Positions 12,055 through 23,004 of a stretch of 64,000 nt of DNA are shown one piece after another. The notes beneath the pieces are model-generated. The model was not told where the DNA came from. It saw nothing but the letters and a program-made list of their open reading frames with translations, and did no database searches. Both the position numbers and the translations under genes were made by a program. The stretch is taken from the NCBI RefSeq assembly GCF_963966145.1, contig NC_091048.1:29698001-29762000 (forward strand), written 5' to 3'. Every line of letters starts with the position of its first letter. Position 1 is the first letter of the stretch. This DNA comes from Tenebrio molitor. Taxonomy: Eukaryota; Arthropoda; Insecta; Coleoptera; Tenebrionidae.

Positions 12055-12438
12055 CTGTTTCAAAATCAAAAATCTACCACCTGTTGAATTATGTTGGCAG
12101 AAAAAAAAATCCCTAGAAAAAGTTTAATTTTTTTGGGTTGGTTCAACCTCCCGCAAAAAATTGACATTGAACTGTTGAGTTTATTTGCGAAACACAAAAT
12201 AATTATTATGTACAAAAAGGTTTTAGCTATCATATCATACTTTTTGAGTGAAATAATAAAATGAGAATAAAAAACTTGATCAACTACGACCAAAACGACT
12301 GTCCAACAGTTTTCTTTCATAACTCCACTTTTTTCTGACACTTGCGGACACTAAAAACAAAAGTTGGCGACGTTGTCGGTTGTATTTTCGAGGTATAATG
12401 CACTGTTGGTGGATTTTTGATTTTGAAACAGATTTATA
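12049..12438. mobile_element. MITE with about 38-bp terminal inverted repeats
   Basis: The left end at 12049-12086 (core CTGTTTCAAAATCAAAAAT) is mirrored at 12401-12438 with only a few mismatches. The element is 390 bp and non-coding. The inner edge of its repeats, ending ACCACCTGTTG, resembles the repeats of the element at 24162-24522, so the two probably belong to one family. Confidence 0.65.
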
Positions 12439-12833
12439 GTAACGAGTATCCAAAATATTTGCTAAGCTATTTTAAAGAGAATACTATAAAGTGTCTATAA
12501 AATAACATTACATCAAAAGTACCTACTGTGTAATTGTGCCGCTCTATCATTTTATTGTGTCGAACAATCGAACTATGTCGAGCCGTTAAAGCCGTCAAAT
12601 CAGATGTCAACAGTCAAATTTCGAATTATTAAATCTTAGCGCATCAGTTGTAAATTCGACGTCTTAGTTGTTTTGCTTGTGATTTTCTTCAGTTTTTCTA
12701 TATATCTACATATTCTAATTACTTTTCATCTTACAACAGTCTTTATTAAAAACCTGTCATAAATAGACTTACATACATAACCTCTGTTTTTCTATTTGAT
12801 AGCACAATATGCTACAGAACGGCAAAAATCAAA

Positions 12834-13306
12834 TACAGGGTGTTTCTGAAATAAGTGCGTTAATTTTAACTGGTAATAGAACTCATCAAAAGGAACAACT
12901 TTTCTCTCTGCCATTTTGGCGAAAAACGTTGCGTAATGGCTTAAAAAACTAGGAAAGATTTTCCTAAAACCGTTCATATCTCCAAAACTAAGCTACCTAA
13001 AAACGTGAAACAACCAGATTCTTACGAAGTGGATTTTTTGCTATACGGGTAGATTTATTTGAATTTCGATTTCGGCGTTAAAACACGTTTTCTGGATGAA
13101 AATGGATGTTTTTTTCACATTAGCGCTGATCTCAATTAGCCATTGCAGTATTTAGTGGCGTAGGGCTATTTTAGTGAAGAATCTCTCCAATTTTTTTTTG
13201 GAATTAAACATCGTTTTTCGGCAAAATGGTGGATAGAAAAGTTGTTCCTTTTGACGAGTTCTATTACCAGTTAAAATTAACACACGTATTTCAGAAACAC
13301 CCTGTA
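12834..13306. mobile_element. non-autonomous DNA transposon, TACAGGGTGTTTC ends
   Basis: The left terminus (TACAGGGTGTTTCTGAAATA, from 12834) and the right terminus (ending at 13306) form terminal inverted repeats about 100 bp long and roughly 90% identical. They share the internal blocks TTAATTTTAACTGGTAATAG and AAAAGGAACAACTTTTC. The element is 473 bp and has no transposase. The TACAGGGTGT terminus is shared with the elements at 17259 and 22306. Confidence 0.75.
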
Positions 13307-13542
13307 TATTTGAATTCCACAAGACTCTTAATACGCGTTCTTTTATAGACACTTTGTATAATTATACCTACCAGAATCTTTCAAAGTTCGATAACTCTTA
13401 CACTTGAACAGGCCCATGTTGTAGTTTTTTTTTTCAATAAAAACAAGTCTCCTGATAAACAATTTTATTGAGTCGGTGCCCAAATACACTATGTGATGAA
13501 TGCAGCCTAATCTATTTTTAAAAGCGTTTCTCTTATATAGCT

Positions 13543-13909
13543 TCAAGCGCAGGACCCGGCCAGAGCCTGGACTTTGGCGACGTAGCCCTCCTTAGCCTTA
13601 CCCGCGGACATACCCTTCTTCCCATTCCAAGCCTCCCACTTGGCCTTACCCTTCGCATCCGACGGCTTGGCTGCATTTATTACCATTGAAACCTCATTAA
13701 CGACTTTACGACGTAAACTACTCACAAATGTTCACATCACCGGCCGTGGCTTGTTTATACAGGGAATAAACTTCCAGCATATCTTCATCGGGGGGCTTCG
13801 TGGTGAACTTCTTCACTTGCTCGCACGCAGAGGCGAATTTCTGCGCGTAACATGTTTTCAGCAAAGAAAATTATGCCGTGAACTATGCACTTACCTCGTC
13901 GAGGGACAT
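13543..13909 (-). CDS. ACBP: acyl-CoA-binding protein, copy 2
   Basis: Three coding exons (13909-13895, 13840-13726, 13670-13543) give 85 residues. The protein starts MSLDEKFASACEQVKKF and carries YSLYKQATAGDVN and KGKAKWEAWNGKKG, the ACBP ligand-binding signature. Exon 1 (15 nt) and exon 2 (115 nt) have the same lengths and phases as in the copy at 7957-8342, which indicates tandem duplication followed by divergence. The linker after GDVN is shortened: the ERPGMLDM segment of copy 1 is replaced by SKPSDA. Minus-strand poly(A) signal (TTTATT) at 13464-13469. Predicted function is cytosolic acyl-CoA carriage. Expression may differ because the promoters differ. Confidence 0.95.
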
Positions 13910-13944
13910 GGTGACACTTGCAAAAAGAAACGACACGGTGGAAG

Positions 13945-13966
13945 TTTATATAGTGTTGTTCACGTG
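13945..13966 (-). promoter_or_regulatory. TATA box and E-box of ACBP copy 2
   Basis: On the minus strand TATATAAA spans 13952-13945, about 36 bp upstream of the ATG at 13909, so the leader must be very short or absent. A CACGTG E-box lies at 13961-13966 immediately upstream. The other ACBP copy has the same pairing of CACGTGA and TATA, at greater spacing. Confidence 0.5.
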
Positions 13967-14053
13967 ATCGGGGTCAGACAGGTGGTCATTTTGCGTGAAA
14001 CTCGCAAACAAGAGACGTCGTAATGTCAATCAAAAACTATTTATTCAGTAAGT

Positions 14054-16144
14054 TTACAACAAGGTGGTTGTTTCGGTGGGGGGCATGTTGATGCTGGCGG
14101 CCAGGACGGGGTGGGCTTGCCCCCTTCTCACCACGAACACCCTGATCACCTGCCACGTGTTTGCACCCTGTTCGTCGGCCCTCTCGTCCAAAACCTCGCT
14201 CACTTTGGTCTCCATCTTGTACGACAGTCCGGGAGGGATCAGAGGCACCTGAAACCTCCCAACTCTACACCAACTCACCCCAACTCCTCACATTACCAAA
14301 ACGACGTAATTGGAGAGTTTGTAGACGGTGGGCCTGGCGTGGAAAATCACCGAAAAGTTGTACACAGCTTTGTCCGAGCTCATATTCTCCAGCGTCAAGA
14401 TCAGCGTGAATTTGGGCCCCAAACCTAAGACCTGCGCCGACAGTTTGACTTGTTCTTGCGCGTTGCCGGCTCCCGATTGGTCGCCTATGTTCTGCACCAA
14501 AGCCCTGGCAGCTGTCAGTCTCAACCTGACCAGGTCCTGCTGGAAACCCTGGTGCATCTCAATGGGATTCTGTCGCTCCCGCATGCTCTGCTCTATGAAC
14601 AGCTTGCTCCTCTTCGGGAGGGGCAAAGGCTTGATCTGGACGGTCGGCGCGGCCAGTTTGTCCTGATTCGACAGGTTAAAATCCGCCGTGCGTTTTAAAA
14701 TCTTGAAGTTGATGGTACCGGCTGGAACAGGTTGGTCTGATGGGTGCAATTAGTCGAGTCGTGATTTACCCATCGTGATTATGACCATGACGTGTTCCTC
14801 TTGACCCATTTGTCCGAAGACCAGCGCCGACGGCGTGTCAGGTGAGTTGGTGTAGTCGACGACTTGGCGCCCGTGGTAGAGGTGCACGGAGCCGCCTTTC
14901 AGCCCCACCGCTATCAAATGGGTGCTCAGGTGCTTCAACGGGACCAAGCACAGGCAAGTCACTTGGTTCACCATCGCGGCAGACCAGACTCTTTGTCCCT
15001 GTCGGGAAAAAAGTTTGATCAAAAATTCCACAAAGTACGCGAGGTCCAACCCTCTTGGTGTAGCAATGCAGAAGCTTGCTCGACGTCGCGATCACTATGA
15101 AATTGTCTCCCGGGATCAGAATCATGTCGACTATGTTGTCAGTCAATTGTACGACTGATCTGCCCTCCAACCACCCCCTTCGCAAGACGCAAACGCTGTT
15201 CTCGCGACAAGCCACCACGATTCGAAACTCCACATCGAACATTCCCGTGGTTTTGATGATCATCGGTGTGGCCTTAACGTTACAGACGTTCGCCTTTGGA
15301 AAAAAGACAGTCAGAAGAGTTTAACAGGTCTCGAGAAAAACTACTTGGTGCAAGATGGTGTAGATCTGAGGGTCCAAGATGTAGATCATTCCACTTTCTG
15401 TGCCCAAAACGGGACAAGCTACTGCGCTTTTGTCCTGGCTGCTCCGATTCAACGTGGACATGCACACAATGGGAGAAGACTTGATGGGAGTGACCCCGGC
15501 GAATCTCCCCACGTACTCCTGGATCTGCCCAGACTGAAGAGTCAACAACTCTTGGCTGCGACCAGTCAGTTGATCAAACCTGATCGATTTGAGACCCTCT
15601 ATCGCTCTAACGTAGTCGCAATTCGCCTCCTCGAGTTGCTTCCACAACTCTGCCTCCAGAGGAACTAGAGGACTAGGAGGCACGCAAAACTTGAAAAAAG
15701 GTTTGTTGTTCTTGTAGATGAGCAAATCTGAGCCACACGCGACCCCGATTGCTGCAAAGACAAAACTGTAGCTTGAACATGACCAGTTCGGGAGCTAGAC
15801 CTGGAACTCGCACGTCCAGATTGTCGGTGTGGAAACTGATCAAAGAACTGGGGATGTCCGGTAGGACTTGGTCGGATGTGAGAAGCGTCCCTTTGTAGAC
15901 CTTGAGACGGCTCCGCTTGTCGGGTTGGAGCTTGACGTCTGCGAGGACGAGGCGGAAGTCGCCGTCTCCAGACACGTCCGCGAGAACGGCACTTCTTGCG
16001 AAAGTGACGAGACCGGCGCTGCGGTCCGAGTGGGCTTCCAACCATCGCGATATGTTCAATTCACTGTGATGTAACGGAATTTATGGAAATGCGAGAATGC
16101 ACTTGCATAAGTGAAAAGGAAATTCCGGCTTACCCGCGACTCAT
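14054..16144 (-). CDS. BBS1: Bardet-Biedl syndrome 1 protein (BBSome subunit)
   Basis: Seven exons: 16144-16134, 16063-15801, 15751-15345, 15293-15051, 14998-14770, 14736-14297 and 14248-14054, giving 595 residues, against about 593 in human BBS1. Matching blocks include SRWLEAHSD, YKNNKPFFKFCVPP, VLGTESGMIYILDP, GMFDVEFRIVVACR, NFKILKRTADF and the C-terminal ASINMPP. The fold is an N-terminal beta-propeller, a helical insert and a C-terminal GAE-like domain. BBS1 is the BBSome subunit that binds ARL6/BBS3 and couples membrane cargo to intraflagellar transport in cilia. The first exon codes only MSRG (11 nt). The frame runs on upstream of exon 2 with no internal ATG, which is why the small exon is needed. 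In insects the expected site is ciliated sensory neurons. Minus-strand poly(A) signal at 14040-14045. Confidence 0.97.
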
Positions 16145-16211
16145 TTAATTCTTCTTTTCGGTTTGCTGGTGTTGGGTTACTTGGGACTCGCTGGCACGTG
16201 TTTGTAGCCGC

Positions 16212-16224
16212 ATTGCTTGGTTAC
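16212..16224 (-). promoter_or_regulatory. candidate RFX X-box upstream of BBS1
   Basis: On the minus strand the sequence is GTAACC-A-AGCAAT. It matches the ciliary X-box consensus GTNRCC(N0-3)RGYAAC at all but the last position. It lies about 70 bp upstream of the BBS1 ATG, the spacing typical of RFX targets. The site is also embedded in a CTTGGTTACCAAG palindrome. Confidence 0.45.
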
Positions 16225-16229
16225 CAAGG

Positions 16230-17258
16230 GTTTAATCGATATTGGCGCTCGGTATAAAATCCAAACAAATCGATTGGAATTTTCTCAAACGAGTCCTTTT
16301 GAGAAGGACTTGTTGGTTTTATTGGTTCAGGACTCGAATAAAAGAATCTTTGTTAATTCATACTGCATGTTTGTATTAACCGATAAAATAAGGTCTTATC
16401 GATGTTGGCAGTGGCAAAGCAACAACCAAATTACTTCAGTCTAGCCATGCAGAAATCTGAGATGTAAATATTTACTTTGGCAATTAAAAGAACTGCCAGT
16501 TCGTAAGGCAAAAATAAGAAAATTCGCAACAGCATAAGAAATAAAAATAATTTATTGTTTTCAACTGTCATAAATTCTCATTTTTCTCCTTTGTAAACTG
16601 CCTCTTAACTGCCCTAAAGCAAAATGAGCAGATAACGAACGGTTGCCCTAGACAACACATTCAACGTCACATTTCTGACAGGTTTTGAAAAATTTGTCAA
16701 AACTGTCAAAAGGAAATGCGAAACCATTTTTAAAAGATTTGGAAGCTTCAGGGACGTCGTTTCAAACAATAAAATTTTGTATGCAACTCGTTTCTGAGTA
16801 AATTGGGCTTTTCTAATTGCCCTAGAGGCCTTAAAACCCTCGCTACGCTCGTGTTTTAATCTTGTCCCTCGGGCAATTAGAAAAGACCAATTTACACAGA
16901 AACTCGTTGCATAAATAACTATTACACAGGAATTTTATTCGTAGTTAACAAGTTCTTTAAAGAACTTTTTATTTTACCTTCATGCTTTAATATCTAGTTA
17001 TGTAAATTTCCTGTGATCGGGTTCGTCTTGTTATCATTATTATTACTATTATTCAAATAAAAATATTACGATATGTATTGTAAAAACGTTTTAGATGTGG
17101 ATTGTCAAACTCAAGGTCGCTTAAAACTTATGATTGAACTGTACGTTAGTGACAAATCTGTCATAAATTCAAAAAACCTTATAAGCGCGCCTAGTTACTT
17201 TTCCAGATAGTGCCAACTTAACGACAAGTTCCAATCCACATCTATAACGTTCCGACTA
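16230..17258. other. intergenic, gene-free
   Basis: No coding frame or RNA gene is supported. The stretch holds the hairpin at 16781-16912, annotated separately, and an ATT-rich simple repeat around 17031-17050. Confidence 0.4.
16781..16912. repeat. long hairpin with CTCGCTACGCTCG centre
   Basis: The arm 16781-16826 (ATGCAACTCGTTTCTGAGTA and on) pairs with its near-perfect complement ending at 16912. The loop carries CCTCGCTACGCTCG flanked by TTAAAA/TTTTAA. The structure is a foldback of about 130 bp with arms of about 46 bp. A second foldback with a similar centre, GGGCTACGCCC, lies in an ICE2 intron at 39306-39428. Confidence 0.65.
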
Positions 17259-18407
17259 TACAGAATGTCTCAGCTAAGACTTTCGAGCCTAATATTTCGG
17301 TTATTTGCCAACGGATTTTTATGAAATTTAAAATGCAGATATTTTAGACCGTGAAGGTTCAATTAGTAATAATAAAATTACCTCAAGTTTAAAAAATGTA
17401 ATTTTAACACATGTTTCCTTATCGAAAATTATGCGCGATTATTATTAGATTGTTAAACATTAAAAAATAGGGGTCTACACAAACAATTAAGTAAATCACT
17501 TGTCTGATTCAACGAAAAGGTTATATTTTGTTGTTAAAAATTTAATGTAAAATTTGAAGGTATTTGAGCAGTTACCTTTTGAAACAATTGATGATTAATT
17601 GCCAAGCAACATTTTGTACACTCTTTAAAGTCTGTCAAAATTGGGCGTGCTTTATTAGAAACGTCAAATTGTGAACATTTATTGAAAATACTCTAAAAAT
17701 AGACTACAGCGGCAGAAATTTCAATATTGTTGAAAAAGGAAAAAAAAATTGCCTATGGAGATTGTCGTAAGAACTTGAATGACACATTTCCTTTTCTCGT
17801 AGAACACTATCCAAATGTAGGCTTTACAAAATGTAAGGTTAAGAGTGTCGTCAATTTATTCGAAGACACAGAAAGCGTACGTGAAATAAATTCCCTTGCT
17901 AAAATATCCCGATCGTGTTTTAGTCCTTTATGGAAGAATTAAAGCATTCAGTATAATAAATTACGTCCAAATGTTGTCTTTAACTTTGTAAGTGTTTGTA
18001 AGGTTATCAAGATAATCGTCAAATATGTCACCTGCGCTTCTGCGAAAAGAGATGACCAAAATTCTGCAAAATTGCGCGTTTGTTTCATACGCGTCTACGG
18101 TTTTGCATTTGCAGCCACGTTTAACACAGTTTTTTGCTTTTTCCTTGTAAACCAGACGTCTTTCAAGGACGAGTTTTTCCCTACAGCATTTTTTATTGAC
18201 GATCATTTTTTTATATAAATCTTAATTGATTCAACATTTTAAAAAGGCATGTAAAAATTACGTTTTGAAAGCTTTGGGTGATTGCATTAATGGGATTTTA
18301 TTCTCAACCGTCTAAAATATCTGCATTTTAAATTTCACAAAAATCCGCTGGAAAATAACTGAGTTATTAGGCTCGAAAGTCTTAAGTCTTAGCTGAGACA
18401 CCCTGTA
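17259..18407. mobile_element. deleted DNA transposon with transposase HTH remnant
   Basis: Terminal inverted repeats of about 95-100 bp bound an 1149-bp element. The left end starts TACAGAATGTCTCAGCTAAG and the right end is the inverse of TACAGGGTGTCTCAGCTAAG. Both arms share TTTCGAGCCTAATA and TGAAATTTAAAATGCAGATA. Inside, a 71-residue frame (17727-17942, +) contains FLVEHYPNVGFTKCKVKSVV followed by NLFEDTESV. This resembles the helix-turn-helix start of mariner/Tc1-like transposases, in which a tV..lv..FeeTGSV pattern is usual. The catalytic DDE part is missing. An 81-residue minus-strand frame (17961-18206) has no recognisable family. Confidence 0.65.
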
Positions 18408-21400
18408 CAACGGGGTTTATTATTTCGACCGTCGGTGAAGTTTGTTTTAAATTAATGTTACACACCTTAACGCAAAATCAATATTTTAAATCAATAATCA
18501 ACAATTCCAAATACTGTTGTCTGGTGTTTAAATTATGTGAAGAACAAGGAATTGATCAAAATTGTGAAATGTATTTGCCGGAGCTAAGACCTATAAAAAA
18601 CTTTAGGAGGCTAAATTTGGGCACAATTTTTACTGATCCACACCGATGGAATATTTTGCAAGAAATTTCAAAGAGAATTATTTGAAAAGACAATTTTATT
18701 TGAAGGATTTGTTTATTTTGTTCCATTTTGTGCTTGTGAGAACAAGAGAATACGAAAATTTGTAAATTTCTTGAAGTAATGGTTTGAACTGAGAATAGAT
18801 AAAAATTATGAAAGTGGTGGAATGACCGCTTTTAGCGTCAAACCTGTAGCTCATTGAAATACTTTGGGAAAAAGTTGATTTTCAAAAAAACAGTAGAATA
18901 CTTAGAAAGAAACTTGGAACAGAGCAAGAACAACGTTCTGACAAAAAGTAAAACAAGTTCTTGCACGTGTACTGTGTTTTTTTACCATGAAGAATAATTG
19001 TTGGGGTAGAGAAACAAACAAGACAGATTTTCAGAAATTTTTATTAACAAGTCGAGGTTTGAAGGACATACAATGTGGTTCTCGAAACTTGCATATAAAA
19101 TGAGACCAAAAGGTGAAGCAAAAAATAAAGCAAAGTTGGCCAACTTAAAAAAATTAAATAATATTTTTTAAAGGGTAATAGTTTGCCATTTGTGAAAAAT
19201 AAAAAAGTGTCAATGCTGATAATGTGTTAAATTCACCCAAAAAGTAAAAATATAAAATGTTTGAGAGTTGTTGATGTAGCGAAAGTATGAGGTGATAACT
19301 CAACCTCTCATGAGCAATAAAAATTTTAAATTATTTATTTTCAAAATCCATAAAACATTAAAAAGACCACTAAAAATCCAAGGATTGAGTAAGTCCTCCT
19401 AGAAGTCGAGATACAAACAAAGATAATTTTATTTTAACAGTTTCTGGAAAAAAATTTACATATTTAAGAAGTGACCGTAAAAATCGTTCACTCAAAACAG
19501 CGTCTTTACTATACAGAGTGTCCCAGAACCAAGCTTGATCTCTGTGGCGCTTCTTCCCGATCTGTCACCTTTTCTAGGCCCATAATCCCCGTCCTTGACT
19601 TGACCGTTCACTCTTCACCGGTTGTCAGCGAAGACAACAGGTGTTGTGCACGCGGGCCGGTCATTCCTCACGAATCTTCACAAACAACAAATTACAATTC
19701 CGTTAGAGTCTCGACGGTCGCCTCTCCCATCCCCGTCCTGACTGGTCGTCGGCGTCCCACGTGACCATTTCGAAAAATGCACCGCCCACGTGACCATTGT
19801 CAAAACGCGAGCGGTGGGCTCATCGTTCCCCCGTCGCTGATCCGTACACCTGAGGAATGTTAAGTCGGCCGGGGCTGATTCCGACTCCGTCGTTCGCCGA
19901 AGAAAAACGAGTAAATGTCAAACAACAGTATAGCATTTCAGTCGTTCGGTGGCCGACGCGCGAAATATGCCATTAACAGTTTTATCGGCGTGCATCCGGT
20001 TCAATAAGACACACTTCGGTCGCTCTTGAAGGCAACAGTGCCCTTCGGCGGACAGGTTCGTGGTGTTGGTGTTTTGTGACGAAAAGCCGCTCCACGTCAG
20101 GATAACGATGTGACAAGTCCAAGGTGAGGCCCGAGCCGAGTCCAACGGTGCCGACCGTTGCTGTTCAATTGAAAACAATTCGCTAAGTTCAATTGGGGGC
20201 GCTACTGCTTCCGCTTTTAATTAGCGATCGATTGTGCGAAATGATCGCGACGAATCCACCCGTGCCACGATCAGCTGTTCCCCGAGACCACTCGTTGGAC
20301 CTGGAGCGTCACGTGACGCCGTCTCCACACCGCTCATTATCAACTATTCATATTTATTTGTTGTAAAACAGTAAACGCCGACGCGGCAACAGAACAGTTT
20401 GTTGACATTGCAGCGCAAAAAGGGGCAATTCATGCCGACAGTTTCGCAAGTCTTTGTTACAAAACACAGCCGCGAAGGCTAAAATTCTTGTTTCTATTTA
20501 TACTAATTGCCAAGAGTGACGTTTCTCATGATTGTTGTTATTCCTTCTCGATTACATCATTCGCTGCAAATTCTATGGTACTTTCTTCTTATCCTCCAAT
20601 CGAAAGTGAAGAGATCGCCGTTCCGCAACTGGCGAATCAATTTTCCCCGGGAGGTTGCGTGCGGGTTGGCTCTTATATAACACCACTTCCTAGAGGGACC
20701 GCGGTCGCATATCAACCAGGTCGACCGGAACGGGACAAGTTGACGTCAATTCCGACGAATCTGTCCCAGTTCGTACCGATTTCGCAAGGACCGCAACCAT
20801 TAGGTATGCACGGTGCAGCCTCAGGAGCCACTCCTTGGCGATCACACTCCACTTCTTGTCTTTGGGACTGTTGGACAAACATTGCCGTGATTCACTGATC
20901 AAACCGTTGCGAAAGTAGGTCCTTGAGTGATAATGATTCAATAACCGCACAGCAGTTTCCAGACTTATGCTGAAGTCCTGTTCCAATTAAAAATAATTTA
21001 AAGGTCTGGACGGTGATGAGAAAGTTGAGCGCAAACAACGAGTCTTTGTGATGAAGACAGTTAATTAGCGGAGGTTAGTGCCCACTGCATACACGGTGGT
21101 CAAAGAAATCGGGGCGAAAGTGAACGCGGCAATTGTGCAATTGAGTGAAAAATAATTGAAGCTGTGCACTTTCGTGACTTTGGAATCTTGTAATTTGTGG
21201 GAAAGACAGACATTTTTGCGTCGTGTTTTCAGCGATAGCGAAATGCGGGAACACGAATTTGCATAGAAAAATTATTAATCGTGGAGGAAAGTTTGGCTCG
21301 GGTCGGATTAAAAGCTATCAATCATGATTAGAAGGTGCGAGGGCACGTGTGAAATCGACAGTTATACCTCTGCTGGTTTCTGTGAAAATCAAGAATGAGA

Positions 21401-22305
21401 TTTTTAATTGTGAGAAATTCTTCAGTTCTTGGCTCGTTGGAATCAGGGGACCTTGACGACATCACGATTACACTCATTTGTCACTATTTTGAAAGACAGC
21501 CGTGGCCTTGACTGCAATTGCAAATTCTGGCGCGGTGATTTGCATCTGACATTCGAGAAGATCCTGGAAATTTTTGCGATAATGTCTCAATCGACAGTGC
21601 GGTAACTGCCAAGGGGAGATGTTATTGCGATAGTGTTACCGTCTTTCAACAAACGTTTAGAAGAAAAAAGTTGCAGTTGTTGACGATTTTCAAAACATTT
21701 TTCATTTTCATAAATTTGCCAGTTTTTGAAAAATCTGTTCGTGAATTAAGCTGACGGTTCAGGTGCCTTTTTGGATGTGACGACTTCTACAGCGTGATCA
21801 ACAATGACTGAGTCTGTTGGCAATGAAACAATTGAAAAATATTGGTGTTTTTTTGTCTGATAATTGGCACTGACCGGAAGACCGGATGTTTTAACTTGAC
21901 ACGACGTTAAACAAATTTAGGTTATGTCGGTTATGTTTATGATATAGTTTGTTTTTTAATTAAAGAACCACGACCTGTTGATTTAGGTTTGCAAATATAA
22001 AATTTTACTAAATTCAGGGAATTTAATGATATCTATTGGCTATTCCAGTCAACGCCTGTCATTTAAATTAAATTTTGAACGTGTTATTAAAAATGCCTCG
22101 CAAAGTAAGACATTTATTAAACTCTCAAATTAGTTGTTATTAGTTGTTATTAACTTTATTAACATGCCGCGCTACTAATATCTCTAATAACCTCCATTTT
22201 TATATGATGAGATTTTTCACGCTATGTCAAAAGTGTACAATGTTGTCAGCTCTATTTTTGGTGTAAATTGCGGTGTTGTGGTTCTTTGATTAAAAAATAG
22301 ACTGT
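18408..22305. other. gene-free stretch with CACGTG-bearing GC-richer segment
   Basis: No frame here has convincing coding character. The part 19500-20340 is clearly richer in GC and CpG than its surroundings and contains CACGTG at 19758-19763 and 19787-19792, plus a full GTCACGTGAC palindrome at 20308-20317. It could hold a promoter, an upstream non-coding exon of ephexin, or an enhancer. A lone transposon-like terminus (TACAGAGTGTCCCAGA) is at 19512-19527. Confidence 0.4.
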
Positions 22306-23004
22306 ATACAGGGTATAATTTCGGCCGGTATAATTTATTTCAAAAAAAGTTTTTTTTATGAGCAGATATTTATAAAAAACTGTTTTTTAAAACATTTTCA
22401 TGTTTAAATTTTTGCATCAGAATGTGGCTAATGGCCTATAAAATCAATATCTGCAATCCGTTTCGAAAAATGTTTGATAGTTTTTGAATTAAATCGATTT
22501 TAATGGAAAAATTGCTTTTATTGGTACTCGTTGACCTTTAGTGTTGTAAATTTTCTTTAACAATGACTACCCTGTAAAACTGACCTGCTTAGGTGAATTT
22601 GTTCGATTTTACGAATAGAGTTGTAAAGGACCCACTGCGGTGGCAATAAAGATCCCCAATAGATCTTATTGTTAAGATATTGGTACATTATGTCGTAAAT
22701 CATGAAGCAAATACAAATTTAAATATCAAAATGCGTTTATTTCAATAATACCATATGCTAGAATTAATTTAACATGTTAAAATTGTGTGAAAATACCTGA
22801 GTGTGCATATGCCAAAAGGTTGAATAAATTAAACAACTAATAATTGAGAAAATGCCAAAATTTGACCTAATTAACTTATAAATTCCATTTTTCGATATTA
22901 TGTGCCTTATGAATAATAAATTAGGTCTGCAAAATATGAAAACGAAATTATAATTTTTAAGGTCAATTTTGCCACCGGCGGTAAAAGATGAATCACCCTG
23001 TATA
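22306..23004. mobile_element. possible TIR element with ATACAGGGT ends
   Basis: The left end ATACAGGGTATAATTTCGGC and the right end (inverse of ATACAGGGTGATTCATC) share nine terminal bases and a nearby GCCGGT block. Similarity beyond that is weak. The element is about 700 bp, with no transposase frame. It abuts the foldback element that starts at 23005. Confidence 0.35.

Noticed and set aside
20488..20986. Overlapping frames of 136 (+) and 98 (-) codons
   Set aside because: No motif, signal peptide or splice support, and the two strands overlap with similar length, as expected by chance in a GC-richer stretch.
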